Under the pieces are notes generated by a model. That model worked only from the letters and a program-made list of their open reading frames with translations. It did no database searches and was not told the origin of the DNA. Shown here piece by piece: positions 1-11,439 of a DNA stretch of 24,825 nucleotides (position 1 is its first letter; the number at the start of each line of letters is the position of its first letter). The stretch comes from Azolla pinnata (taxonomy: Eukaryota; Streptophyta; Polypodiopsida; Salviniales; Salviniaceae), in NCBI GenBank assembly GCA_037176905.1, contig JBBBWG010004413.1:4982-29806 (forward strand), in the 5' to 3' direction. A program made the position numbers and the translations under genes.

Positions 1-923
1 TTAAATTTTCTTGTATTGACATGCTTGCCAAGATGGTTACTGGATGGTAATGAAACTCCATCAGGGTGTACATTGATGGTTTAAGTGAAGTTTTTATAAG
101 TGCATTTGATTGTATGCACTTGAATAGTTTCGATTGCCGAATGAGGAGTTGAATGCGTGACCTTCTGGTATCACCTTGACAGTGTCTTCTAACTACAATT
201 GTCTGATCTATTCACAAGTTTTATAATCTTTTCGTTATGTAGAAAGTAGGTGCACTCTTTGGAATTGCAATTCTACTACTGAGAGCCAAAAGACATGCAC
301 AGTCCATCCGATCACTGCTGGAGTGTTATATTATCTGAACTACAGTCTACAGCCATTTAGTCTAATAATAATTATCTAATTCCTTAAGCTTCACTTTATC
401 TAGAAATTCTAGACCTTGATTTCATAATCTATCGTATTAGAACCACCACACACACAATAATCATGAAACTTTCACGTGTCAAACACCTTGGAAAGGTAAG
501 AATATGCTCTTGGCTTGGAAAAGTGGTAGAGATTTATTTTTGCTACAAGAAAGATGTTTATGCACAAAAGCGCTTATACCAACTATTTCTAGACGGTTAG
601 ACTGCATGATTTAACTTGGTAATTGGGAGTCCCATCTATGCTCAGTAGTAAGGAACAAGAACAAGGACTAGGTGCGCACTAGGCTACACTATTTATACTA
701 GTAAACCTAGATCAATGTATAGGACGTACAATCAAATTCTACTCAATTTTTCTGTGGCATGGAATACCTTTGTGTTTATCATTAGCCAAATGCATGGAAT
801 GCCCAGAATATCCACAAAATATTTCCAAATTTTTCCATGAGTAGACAACTTTTACAACCGTCATTTCTCGTTTTTGGAGTAGGTTTTTGTGCGTGCATTC
901 TAATTTCTTATTACGATGAACAG
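1..923 (+). other. AT-rich sequence without recognisable exon (probably CBL intron)
   Basis: No reading frame here matches the missing N-terminal part of the CBL protein (first EF-hand and membrane-targeting region) on the + strand. The first recognisable exon starts at 924 after a plausible acceptor (pyrimidine-rich stretch, then gatgaacag). I infer that this stretch is mostly a long upstream intron and that the 5' exons lie before the window. A very short or diverged exon could have been missed. Confidence 0.5.
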
Positions 924-2572
924 GAAGAGTTTCAACTGGCATTATTCAAGTCAAATAAGAAGGAAAGTTTATTTGCTGATAGGGTGAGTTTGAAGGAATT
1001 TTTGTTCTACAATTCAAGAATGGATTGGTGTATCATGAATTTGTCTTGATGATGATCTGTCACATAACTGTTTCCAGTGGTGTTGATACTTTTTATTTTT
1101 GGGTGTTGTTGGGTAACTTGATCATGTCAGGTATTCAACTTGTTTGACACAAAGCATAATGGTGTGCTAGATTTTGGAGAATTTGCCAGGGCTTTATCAG
1201 TGTTTCATCCAAATGCACAGATTGATGATAAAATAGACTGTGAGTAAATGAAAAATATTACTTCTATCCGAAATGCTGAAATTAGTTTGTTTTAGTTTTA
1301 GAGCCCATACTATGCTATTTTTTTCCCATTAATATTATTGTTTGTGACAAGTTGCAACTGTTATGTCAAAGAAGAATTAGAAGTCCTACTTGATACTCGG
1401 TAGAAGACAACCGCTGGAATGTTTTTCATGCATTAATGAATTTTCTTGTTCATCTTGTCATTATTGTGGTCTAGCACTAATGCGACTTTGTCAAGCGAAA
1501 TGTTATAGAGGCACATGTATGCATTTGCACATGCACATTCACGTGGAAGTGGGGAATCTCATCAGGCTCGTGTTTGCAGTTCCATTGTGACATAAGTGAT
1601 CTCAAACAACAAAATATGTTATAAAGTATACAGATATTCACTTGAAAGTGGAGAAAGCTTACTGAATGTGTTTGCAGTTTCATTTCGGCTTTATGATCTC
1701 AAGCAACAAGGCTTTATTGAGCGCGAGGAAGTAAGTATTATGAGCATTTTTATATATAATGAATGTAGTATATATTTTGGCATACACAAGTACAATAATA
1801 CATAATGCATAAAGCATGTACATATCCACATTCATATGCATTCATAAACGGTATCTGCATACGTATTACATGGATATAAGGCACACATACACATATCAGA
1901 TCTAATTTGGTTTCTGTATGTATTCTTATCTGCGTAACTAGAGGTTAATATTATTTGCAGGTGAAACGAATGGTGGTTGCAACACTTGCTGAGTCTGGAA
2001 TGAACTTGTCAGATGATGTGATTGAGAACATAATTGACAAGGTTTGCATTCTCCTCAATTTTGAGTTTCAAGGTAACAAAAGAAGGGAAGAGGTAAACCA
2101 AAAGCAGAAAAAGACAGAAAATTTTGGGGAAAGCTGGAGAGAGCTTATTTCACACTGATGAAATATTTTGTTATAAGCTATTGTCGTAAATCGTTACTGT
2201 ACAGTGGTTTCATCTTCGAATCAACTTATGATTTGTCTGTTGCTTGTTTCTTAAGACATTTGAAGAGGCAGACACAAAGCATGATGGGAAGATTGATAGA
2301 GATGAATGGAAGAGTCTTGTCCAACAACACCCATCTCTCCTGAAGAACATGACTCTACAGTACCTCAAGTAAGAAAAGAAGAAAACTACCTTTTTCCTTA
2401 GCAGGATGTGAATGGGTAAAATGTAGCTCAAGAAACAAATGCCTTTCCTTTTTGTTTCAAGTATAGTTTTACTCAAGGTTCAGAAAAAAAAATACCAACT
2501 TCAAATGATTGCAGGGATATCACGACATCGTTTCCTAGCTTTGTGTTCTACTCTCAAGTCGAGGATACATAA
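924..2572 (+). CDS. CBL: Calcineurin B-like Ca2+ sensor (CBL2/CBL3 type), 3' part
   Basis: Six coding exons: 924-983, 1131-1239, 1678-1730, 1961-2041, 2256-2368 and 2515-2572 (TAA 2570-2572). All introns are GT-AG and all phases join exactly, giving 157 residues. The visible part starts at [20 protein letters not shown], so about 69 residues of a usual ~226 are missing upstream, including EF-hand 1 and the N-terminal targeting segment. Three EF-hand loops are readable: [12 protein letters not shown], the degenerate [12 protein letters not shown], and [12 protein letters not shown]. The C-terminus holds the FPSF motif ([16 protein letters not shown]), whose serine is the known CIPK phosphorylation site. 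CBLs bind Ca2+ and recruit CIPK kinases to membranes; CBL2/3 types act at the vacuole. The exon boundaries match those of angiosperm CBL genes as I recall them. Family assignment is very secure; the CBL2/3 subgroup is inferred from near-identity to that clade. Confidence 0.95.
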
Positions 2573-4324
2573 GGGAAACAAAATGTACAACACCATGTTC
2601 ATAGGTTTTGAAGCCTTATTATTGAAATTTTGCAGCGGGAAAAGCTGGGTTGTTTTTTTACGATGTTGTCGTTCCTCGATTAAATTTTTTTCAGAGTCCC
2701 ATTGTTTTGGAAGATGGCCATTTTTGTGTTGTTTTTCTCCACTGTAAAGTTCTCTATTGAAATAACACTCATCCGATTGCTTTGTAACTAAAAAGCTGCT
2801 TTTTTGTGCTTGGTTTTGTAAGAAAGATCTGTATTTTTACTAGAGTTTAGCAGTTTTTTGTGATGCTGCAATTTCACCCATATTCACCCACTCATTTTCA
2901 ATTTCATCGAATGCTTATGTAGCGCATATCAGAACACGCGCTTCGACATACGGTGCTACTGGGTATAGTTTCATGCTGTGGCTAAGAGCCCAAAAATGTG
3001 TTTCAACTTGAGCTCTTTCTTGCCTATGATGCTGCAATTTGAGAGTTTTGCGATTCGCTAAGGAAGAGAATGCATCATCTTGACTTTGAAGCTTGTAAGT
3101 TGTGATTGTTTATACAAGACTGGTAAGGTGATCCAAAAGCTTTCTTGATCAGAAAAGCACGGCAACCCACCTTGCCTTCTTCTTCTTTCTTCTTCTTCTT
3201 ATTCTTGTTGATGATGATGATGATGTCGTTCATTTATCGGTATATTTGATCCCACGCTCGAGGTGTGACATGATCAAGGCTCGATGAATGCAAGGTTTGG
3301 TTTACAGCTGGTTCTCATGTTCCATGGGCTACGGTTTGGCCGACGTTTGGCGAAGATGGGGCCTTCATTCAACCATGTTCTTGGCGATGCATCTTCGTGT
3401 TGTTGGGGAAGGACATCAAATAGTGGTAACATGGAGCCAGAGCTCATACATTCTTATATCCGAGATGTAAAATGTTGTATCTTTGCTCTCCAAACACAGC
3501 TAGGCGGAGCTTGTACTTGTGTGTGCTTATTATGTTTTCCGTTTGAGCTGGCTCCTGTCGAGATTGAGTGAATCGCAAGCCTTTGTGGTACTAGGTCCCC
3601 CCACTTTGAATATGTTCTTGAGATGGTCGATGCCGATGTCTTGAAGAAAGAGAAGGTGGGAAAAAAAAGAGCAGGAAGTGGAGCTCGATTCAGGTGGCAT
3701 ATGATTCTCGAGTCTTTTAAAGCGGAGAAAGCGATACACAAATCCAAAAATGTAGAAAGTCGGGCACTGTGTTGAAATATGGGGCACACAGTAGATGTAT
3801 GTTATCTCCTTCGAGCACACGATCCCTATCTTGGGAATCATTGTGTGTGAGTGAATCGGATTCTGCGTCGAATCCGAGAGCCATCTGTCTCTGACCTTGT
3901 TATAATGATGGAACCGTTTTCGAGAACCAACGATATTGTAAAGCATTCATTCCTGAGTGCTTGCATGCATGTGGACGGAATTCTTTTCCGCATCATTTTC
4001 TTCTCCTTTTTCTTGACGAGCTTTTTGCAGTTTGGGGTGATAGTCGATAGTCGTAGAGAGAGATACTGGGGGTCAAATGCAGTAGATCTGATATGCAAAC
4101 ACACTTTCGTGATTATGTATTCGTTGAGAATTCGGCATGGCTGTGTGAAAGCTTTACATACTTGGGAGGAGACAATATTTCACTCATCAAAGGAAAATTC
4201 GTCAAAAGCGTATTGGATATGATCACCGCATTAAGTGCAGTTGGTTAAGTGTACATAACTAGACTTACACCTTAGAGTACAATCTTTTTGCAAAGAAGGA
4301 GCAACATTCTTTGCCTGTTAGATC
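2573..4324. other. CBL 3' flank and intergenic sequence
   Basis: The first few hundred bases are T-rich and presumably hold the CBL 3'UTR; no single polyadenylation signal stands out. A GC-richer stretch around 3260-3600 has overlapping open frames of 60-138 codons on both strands, but none reads as a known protein or has consistent splice signals. A short GAT run lies near 3209-3224 and a TTC run near 3178-3200. No gene is supported. Confidence 0.5.
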
Positions 4325-4446
4325 GGAACCCCGTTGTTTCGATCATGAACTGCGATGGAAAAACCGTCGTTTCGATCACGAACCGTGATGGAAAACCGAT
4401 GTTTCGACCATGAACTGCGATCGAAACCCGATGTTTTCGATCCTGG
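4325..4446. repeat. 32-33 bp minisatellite, about four copies
   Basis: The motif TTTCGATCATGAACTGCGAT recurs with a 32-33 bp spacing: core TTCGA at 4338, 4371, 4403 and 4436. Units differ by point changes (CATGAACTGCGAT against CACGAACCGTGAT) and the last copy is partial. Each unit contains short self-complementary GATC/CGAT steps. It lies about 1.3 kb upstream of the DUF707 start codon. Confidence 0.8.
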
Positions 4447-4727
4447 AAGCAGGAGGAAGAGGATCGGCTTTGCTTCATTCCCACTAGAAGGAGCCTTCGC
4501 GGCAGCAGCAAGCGGGTCTCTTCATTTGCAGCGATTCCAGTCTCTTCGATCGGCAATGAAATAAGAATGGTGGTGGCAGCCTTCGTCGAGGAGATCGGAG
4601 ATTTCTTTCTTCTCTGAAATGAAGCATGAGAATGATGCTTGCTTGGTCAAATCCACTCCTCTTGATCTTTTTCTTGCTGTAACTCCTCCCTCCCCAACAC
4701 AGCTTTGAATGAACTGAAGAAGGAAAA

Positions 4728-4911
4728 GTGAAAGAAGAAGAAGAAGAAGAAGAAGAAGAAGAAGAAAAGAAAAGAAGGAACAGGGGAAGTAAGAAAAGAA
4801 GAAGAAGAAGAGGAGAAGTAGTAGCAAAGAAGAAGAAGAAGAAGAAGAAGAAGAAGAAGAAGGAAAGAAAAGAAGTAGTAGAAAAGAAGAAGAGGAGAAG
4901 TAGTAGCAGAG
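4728..4911. repeat. GAA/AAG purine-rich microsatellite tract
   Basis: Almost pure purine on the + strand, with long uninterrupted GAA runs at about 4734-4763 and 4829-4862 separated by AAAGAAGG and AGTAGTAG variants. Open frames across it on both strands are low-complexity artefacts (Glu/Lys or Ser/Leu/Phe runs). It lies in the probable promoter or 5'UTR region of the DUF707 gene. Confidence 0.9.
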
Positions 4912-5022
4912 TAACAAGCTTTGACTTCAAATTTGATTTTTTCATATTTCCTCCATTAAAAGAAAAAAAAAAAAGAGACCTTCTTTCTCCCTGCTGATGC
5001 TATGTTCCCTTCAGATTCACAA

Positions 5023-5131
5023 GGAGGAGGACAAGGAAGAAGAAGAAGAAGAAGAAGAAGAAGAAATTGTTGTTGTTGTTGTTGTTGTCTCTGCTGCTGC
5101 AGTGGTAGCAGCAGTAGTAGAAGGAGAAGAT
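5023..5131. repeat. Compound trinucleotide tract (GAA)n-(GTT)n-(GCT/GCA)n
   Basis: A GAA run (about 5034-5066) passes directly into a GTT run (about 5067-5089) and then GCT/GCA and GTA steps. The same phase is kept across the junctions, so several frames stay open. This resembles a 5'UTR or promoter microsatellite of the DUF707 gene rather than coding sequence. Confidence 0.85.
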
Positions 5132-5185
5132 AGAGCAGTCAGAAAACCTTCCTCTCGTCTGCCAATCCCTCTCATGGTTGTGAGG

Positions 5186-5211
5186 TCTCTCTCTCTCTCT
5201 CTCTCTCCCCC
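5186..5211. repeat. (CT)n microsatellite
   Basis: About eleven CT dinucleotides in a row, flanked by pyrimidine-rich sequence. CT/GA tracts like this are common in plant core promoters and 5'UTRs. Together with the pyrimidine-rich flank down to about 5380, it suggests that the DUF707 transcript starts or has its first exon near here, followed by an intron ending at 5755. This is inference. Confidence 0.7.
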
Positions 5212-5531
5212 TATTTGAATCTCTCTCATTCATTTATTCTTTTGGGTATTTATCTGATTTCTATCCAAATTTGCTTACCTATGCATCGATTCGGTTTCCC
5301 TACTTCTGCATCAACTTCTGCACCTTATCCCACGCCATGGATCTCCACTCTTGTTTCTCTTCTGTCTTCTCCTCCGGAGAAAACGAGAAACAATTAACCA
5401 AACAATACCACATTATTGATGGCATTCTGGTTTCTGTTGGGTTTTCTTTTGGCAAATGTAATTACCTGGCTCACGATGATGTTTATATATGTTTAATATG
5501 CATATGCACGCGCGGTATGTGTATGTGCATA

Positions 5532-5589
5532 TATATACACACATATATAGGTATGCATTTCTTATATACACACATATATAGGTATGCAT
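5532..5589. repeat. Two exact 27-bp direct repeats
   Basis: A 27-bp TATATACACA...GGTATGCAT segment occurs at 5532-5558 and again, identical, at 5563-5589 (period 31 bp). It sits in alternating purine-pyrimidine sequence (TATA, CACA, GTGCAT) just upstream of the acceptor preceding the DUF707 ATG exon. Confidence 0.85.
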
Positions 5590-5757
5590 AAATATGCATA
5601 TGTTTGTATATATGTGTTGATGATGTTGGTGCTACCGTGGTTTCTCTTGGTGTTAAGTTTTCTTACCTTCTTTTGTGTTTCTATAAATATATGTTGCGTA
5701 AATAAATAAATATGCCTATGTAGTGTTGATACCATTAGTATTAAGCATCCCACAGAG

Positions 5758-8700
5758 ATGAGGCAATTGGTGGTTACTGCGATGCTTGGAGTGATGGTGG
5801 GTGTATTTATTGGCATCACCTCTACAAAGGTAACCCATCTATTCTTGTTTTTTTGTTTTAGAAAGATTTGAATTTCATTCTTGATTCAATGAAGCTCAAC
5901 ACATGTATACGGAGCCTAATTCATACAAATACTTAACCCTCCCTTCTCAACACCTTTCGATTTGGCTACCACTTATCAAGATTACAGTTTTATGAGTATG
6001 TATCAATATGTAATCTACAAAAAAACCAGGAATCTGCGTTTAATCTGGAATCATGTATCCAACCAACAATAGATTCTTTGTCATTAGCGGAATATGTGGA
6101 AACGGTCCCCGGTTTTAATATTTGATACAATAGCATAGAAAACAATGGTTTTGGCTAATTCGTAGTGTTGAACACCTTGCATTTGAGTTCGTGATCATTT
6201 TTCACTGTGATATGCGTACCATGTCCAGCCATTGCTTTACTAGTGTGTGTTGTTGTGCAGTATGGATTCATTGCAAGAACACCGATATTCCGGATTCCTG
6301 AGAATACCGTCCATCAGGTAAACAATAAGTCAATGTTGATAAAAAATTTGGTCTAATTGCAGAGAATAAAGAGAATTTATAATTGTGGTTCTTATGGAAC
6401 TTCTGGACCATTGCTAGAAATTTTCTCTTAAGATCTGTTTATTTTTCCATCCTCATAAATCAGGAAACTAGTGGTTTTATATATCATTTAAATGTGAAGA
6501 TAGTGTTTGTTTCTGCAGTCGTGTATTTTCTCATTATTTCAAGGACATGAAAGCACACTAGTGATTTCGATCTAATTTTGATTTGAAGATTATGTTTGTT
6601 TCTACACAAAGCCGTTTCCTCAATATTTTTATGTTTGTTTTGCTTTAAAATCTAATCCATCTGTTTCAGTCAACCACCGAAGGGATTCATCATGGTGCCG
6701 AGTCTCTACCTCCTGGTATAGTTGCTCCCACTACAGATCTCTTCCTTCGACGACTCTGGGGAAAACCAAATGAGGTGCAAATTATGGAATTTATTAGTAG
6801 GATTTGTATTAAAGTTTGACATTTTTTCTTGTCAGTTCCATTTTCCTTCTCTATACTGTAATGCTTATCCTGAATTTGACATTAACTTTAAACTAATCCT
6901 AAGCCTAACCATTCCTAATAGTGACTCAAGCTTGATTTTTCATCTTGTCTATTTATTTTAGTTAGCCTATAACTTTATCTATTTCAACAATGTCTAGCTA
7001 CATATAGAAAGCCGTCCGACTGGTTAGGTCACCAACGTTCATTTGGCACAATGTGTTCTCTGAAGGCCCAACGACTATAAGAACAGAAACCTGAAGTATA
7101 CTTCTATCTGAAGTAGAAGAAGAGAAACCTGACTTAAATATTGTGAAAATGACAAGATCTTCACTAAACACTTGATTTATGGCTGAATGCACATGGCCTT
7201 GTCAGAATTTGTTATCAGGAGGTCTTAAATAGAGTTATTATTTTTAAAATATCTTTATAGTTCTTGTGAGTTCCATTTAACTATCCTATAGTCTAGATGA
7301 CTGGATCGATAAAACAAAACTGTTATAGAAGGCCCATAATTCTATTTCTCTGAGAACAGTGGTCTCAAGCAGCAATCTAGCTGCCACAGATATTGTGGAA
7401 ATACCAAGATTTTCACTCAATTGCTGAATTAGTGACTGATTAGGCATAGTCTCACCAGCTTAGGCATCAGCCACATATTCAATGTTGTTCTGTAGCATTG
7501 GGTATGAATAAGTGTGCACATTTATTTGTTGATGGCTTCTCAAGTCTGAAGGAAGTTAATTTGACAATAACTCCTTATTTGTTATATGAGCTACTATCTC
7601 GAACAAAAAAAACCATAATGTCATAAACATGTGAGTTTCTGTTTAGCTTCACATTCTCTCTTCTACAGTAGAGAAATTCGATCAATATTCTAGATTTGCA
7701 ATTTATTTACAGGATTTACCATTTGTTCCTAAATACTTAGTGACGTTTACTGTTGGATTCGATCAAAGGGATATTGTCAATGCAGCCATTTCCAAGGTAG
7801 ATTCTACTCCTACTTCATGATTTTTAGGAGTTCACGTTCAGAAATATGGATCAGTAACAGACTGCCGCCTTTTGTTTCTGCTCCTATTTATCAGTTCTCA
7901 AAAAACTGGTCAATTGTTCTTTTCCATTATGATGGGCGAATAAATGAATGGGACCAATTTGAATGGGCTCAGAAGGTGATTCATATCAGTGCCAGAAAGC
8001 AAAGCAAATGGTAAGGATATTTTGCTAAAATGAAGATTGTGACATGTCATATGAGAGAGAGAGTCAAACAGAAAGATGTTCTCATTCTTTTATGCTCCTT
8101 ATTTTCTGATCTGATTTTAAGGTGGTTTGCAAAGCGGTTTTTGCACCCTGATGTTGTAGCACCATTTGAGTATATATTTATCTGGGATGAAGATTTGGGT
8201 GTGGAGCACTTCAATGCTGAAAGGTAAGTAGGAGAATACAAAAACTATTGGAGGTATGGTCTTAGATGAGAAAAAGGAGAAAATATGGGAAGGAAATTAT
8301 ATCGTAAATATCTTGTGTAGGTATATCCACCTTGTGAAAAAGCATGGATTGGAGATATCCCAGCCTGGTCTTGAGCCCAACAAAGGGTTAACATGGCAAA
8401 TGACAAAGCGCTTGGGAAATTCAGAGGTTCACAAGTAAGAGTAGATCTATACCCGAAGCTACTGCCGTCTTTCTTATTGGCCTACGAAAACGTTAATATA
8501 TATTTCTTTCTTCCTTTTACACATTGTCTTTATCAAGAAAACACATCGGTGTATTCTTTACCTGGAGAGTGCGTTTGGGTTTTCCCCAGCTGACATAAAA
8601 AGTGACTGCCGAAAAGAGCTAGTTTTTGGGAATATTCTTGCAAATATCCAAAAAGTTGAGGTGGGCTTTTCAGCATTCTGAGAGGAAAATATGAAATTAC

Positions 8701-9542
8701 TCCCAGCTTTTTGGATATATACCAGAATGCCAATATGTTTTCAGGAATTTCCAGAACACCCCTGATTTTTTATAAAAATTAATAGATTGGAGGTGTTCTT
8801 TTGTATTTTTTGAAATTTAGGATGGGTATTCTATTGAATTCGCAAATCAAGGCATTGCTAGTAAAACATCAAAATACCCATCAAGCGTTTTCAACCCAAA
8901 TGTGTTCAAGAATTGTCACATTTCTTCTCACTCGTCAAAGAAAAGTGCTAGGACAAAGGGGTACATCATTGATAATTTTTTGAAGCTTAGGTGGTAATCT
9001 GTGAAATACCTAAAAAATTCGCAGGTAGTGTTCTAGGTTTTGTTTTGCGTATGGAAGAATATGATTGGTATTTGATTCATTCTGATTAAAAACCTATGAT
9101 AGGAGCACAACAGAGCGACCAGGTTGGTGTGAACATCCTCAAAAGCCACCTTGTGCTGGGTATGATACATTTACTCGTAAGATGTCAGTTTTAAATGTGA
9201 CAGAAATGAAAGAACTACAGTAAAATCCTTGAACATTATCAGTATATGTATTCTATCTATTCAACTCTCTAGCTTACTGTGAAGCAAAAAATAATCAAAT
9301 CACCCCATGGAACACATGACTAAACATTTAAAATCACAGGTTTGTTGAGATTATGGCACCTGTCTTCTCGAGATCAGCATGGCGGTGTGTCTGGCACATG
9401 ATACAGGTAACATGTCAGATTTGTTATTTGCACACATATACAGATGAACATACATACACAAACTATAATCCCTTGGATATTTCTGCAACAGAAATAACTG
9501 AGTGTAGAAAAACGGTTGCCCTGGTTTTTTTGGTGTATATGA

Positions 9543-9595
<53 letters not shown>

Positions 9596-11010
9596 TGTAT
9601 GTGTACATTTATATTCACATATTTCTGGTCCAGTAGTTTTGTATCTATATATGTGATGGTTCTAGAAAGGATTATCACAAATATGCATATGATGTAGATT
9701 TCTTTTTCTTTTTCTTTGTTCCAGAATGATCTCATCCATGGCTGGGGTTTAGACTTTGCGATGGGTCGATGTGTTCAGGTGAAGCATATTTAGTGCATGT
9801 ATTTTTCAACCCCTAAGGGGTGAAAGGGTTTCGGTGTTTGTAGACGATTTAATCCCTGTTTTTGTTGCAGAACAAAAGAATAACTGATCGAAAAATGGAG
9901 ATAAAAAGAAAAAATGGAGAAGATGGAGAAAAGAAAAAACGTTTAAATTTAGAAAAGAGAAATTAAGAGAATATAAACCCTCCATTATATAGCTTATAGC
10001 ACTCTTAATTGTTTACATTTTATTTCTCATTAGATTCAGGAAAAAAAGATATAGAAAACCTCAAGAAAATGCTTTTGAAAGCTTTTTAATCCTACAGATA
10101 TTCGTTTCTTACACAATTTATTCCTAATTTAATTAAGACCTTTTCCAAGAGCTTTTTTGATAGGATTTAATTTGTGTTTAATAGAGCTGTTGTCCGAAGT
10201 CTAAAGTAGCTTTGGAAGGATATCATGGTGAAGACTGTAATATCTTTCTTTATGCATTTGTTTTCCTATATTTTGCAGCCAGCTTATGAAAACATAGGAG
10301 TTGTTGATTCGGAATATATCATACACCAAGTTGTGCCATCCCTGGGAAATCAGGTTTCTCTCTATGTGTACATACACACATACCTACCAACCTACCTACC
10401 TACATACATACATACATACATGCATGCATACATACATCATACAAAACTTCTTCAGTCTAATCTTTTAATCTTTTTTGTACATGTTTATCGAAACATTTGG
10501 GAGCATTTTTTTATGCACATGTAGAACTTCATATTTTCACTTCAATCTGAACTTTTTATTTTCTTTATGTGTTGTCTGTTGAAATAGTTATGCGCACACA
10601 TTTACACGCATAGAAATTCATGTTTCAACTTCAATCTATCTTATTATTTTTATGTTTATCTGTGTTGAAGTTTACCTTAACAATGCTTTGTTTCTTACGT
10701 TCTTTTCCTTCTTGGTATTGCTTGTCAGGGGGAGTCAATCAATGGAAGGGCCCCGTGGGAAGGGGTAGGTTCTGGTTTGTTGCTAATATAAAAACAAAAC
10801 AAGACAAAAGAACTATGAAGTTTCTTTCTCTTGTGAATTGAAATCTCGGCCAGCTATAGTATTTCCTGTTTAAAAATATTTGCATATCTGCATATGATTT
10901 AATTACAGGTGAGACAACGCTGTAATGATGAATGGAAGTTGTTCCGAGAACGCATGGAAAACGCTGAGAAATCAATGCACCTGTCTCAGAATAACTCTAC
11001 CAACTCCTAA
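5758..11010 (+). CDS. DUF707 family protein (membrane-anchored, function unknown)
   Basis: Thirteen coding exons with GT-AG introns and exact phase joining: 5758-5829, 6261-6317, 6670-6774, 7713-7796, 7895-8010, 8122-8223, 8321-8434, 9103-9159, 9340-9406, 9725-9778, 10279-10353, 10729-10764 and 10909-11010 (TAA 11008-11010). The product is 346 residues, slightly short of the usual 370-400. Residues 3-21 (LVVTAMLGVMVGVFIGITS) are a hydrophobic anchor, suggesting a type II membrane protein. Family motifs: LPPGIVAPTTDLFLRRLWGK (about 56-75), YLVTFTVGFDQR, LFHYDGR (115-121), FIWDEDLGVEHF (164-175), LEISQPGLEPN, a cysteine pair in GWCEHPQKPPCAGFVEIMAP, NDLIHGWGLDF (259-269) and VVDSEYIIHQVVPSLG. 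Some annotations name the family 'lysine ketoglutarate reductase trans-splicing related', which is not a demonstrated function. The acidic WDED motif recalls glycosyltransferase DxD motifs, but that is speculative. The ATG at 5758 is directly preceded by a splice acceptor (5754-5755), so either a 5'UTR intron precedes it or a short coding exon lies upstream. Confidence 0.93.
8644..8882. repeat. Cluster of short inverted repeats in DUF707 intron 7
   Basis: In the long intron 8435-9102 there are three perfect inverted pairs: ATATCCAAAAAG at 8644-8655 with CTTTTTGGATAT at 8707-8718; GCATTCTG at 8673-8680 with CAGAATGC at 8723-8730; and GATGGGTATT at 8821-8830 with AATACCCATC at 8873-8882. The last pair bounds a 62-bp segment. 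No target-site duplication is obvious, so a small nonautonomous element is possible but unproven. Confidence 0.55.
9549..9598. repeat. (GT)n microsatellite in DUF707 intron 9
   Basis: About 22 uninterrupted TG dinucleotides inside the intron 9407-9724, preceded by alternating AT. Such tracts are prone to length polymorphism and Z-DNA. No coding role. Confidence 0.95.
10364..10440. repeat. (TACA)n/(CCTA)n microsatellite in DUF707 intron 11
   Basis: ACAC, CCTA, CATA and CATG tetranucleotide steps run for about 75 bp shortly after the donor of intron 10354-10728. The same CATA family recurs in the 3' flank (11280-11800) and in Aux/IAA intron 3, so this sequence class is widespread in the window. 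Confidence 0.9.
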
Positions 11011-11439
11011 GGTAAAATATTTGCATACATATGACTGGATACACACACGTAGTTACTGGATCATTTCCATATCAAGAGTATTACCAACAAAACTGATCGT
11101 TTTCATCACATTTGTCCATGTCTGCAACGAGATACTTTTGATATCAAACAAGTGTTTTGGAGATGCAAGATATTGATATTAATATGCATGATGCATGCAC
11201 CCCCAGCATAAATAAATCATGTTGAATGAATCTTACATGTTGAATGTGATCCAGAAAGATTATGATTCATACTGTCATACGCATGAATAAATGCCTACCA
11301 GCATCTATGAATATTTTTGTACATACACATGTAATGTATATACACATGCACTTATATGATATATCATGAGATTTTGATGCATACATTAACATACATGAAT
11401 ATCCATGTGTATATATACACAAGTAACTTGCACATATTT

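Noticed and set aside
837..1049. 70-codon + frame including the CBL exon
   Set aside because: Only 924-983 is exon; the flanking residues come from introns, as shown by splice sites and by the CBL family alignment.
3284..3946. Overlapping 60-138 codon frames on both strands downstream of CBL
   Set aside because: Not recognisable, mutually overlapping and without splice or start context; treated as chance frames.
4430..4450. tRNA-like TTCGATCC box (also near 22665)
   Set aside because: No matching A box, acceptor stem or anticodon arm could be arranged around either site.
4484..5233. Open frames with poly-Ser, poly-Leu, poly-Glu or poly-Asn runs on both strands
   Set aside because: Translations of GAA, GTT and CT microsatellites; no conserved domain and no splice context.
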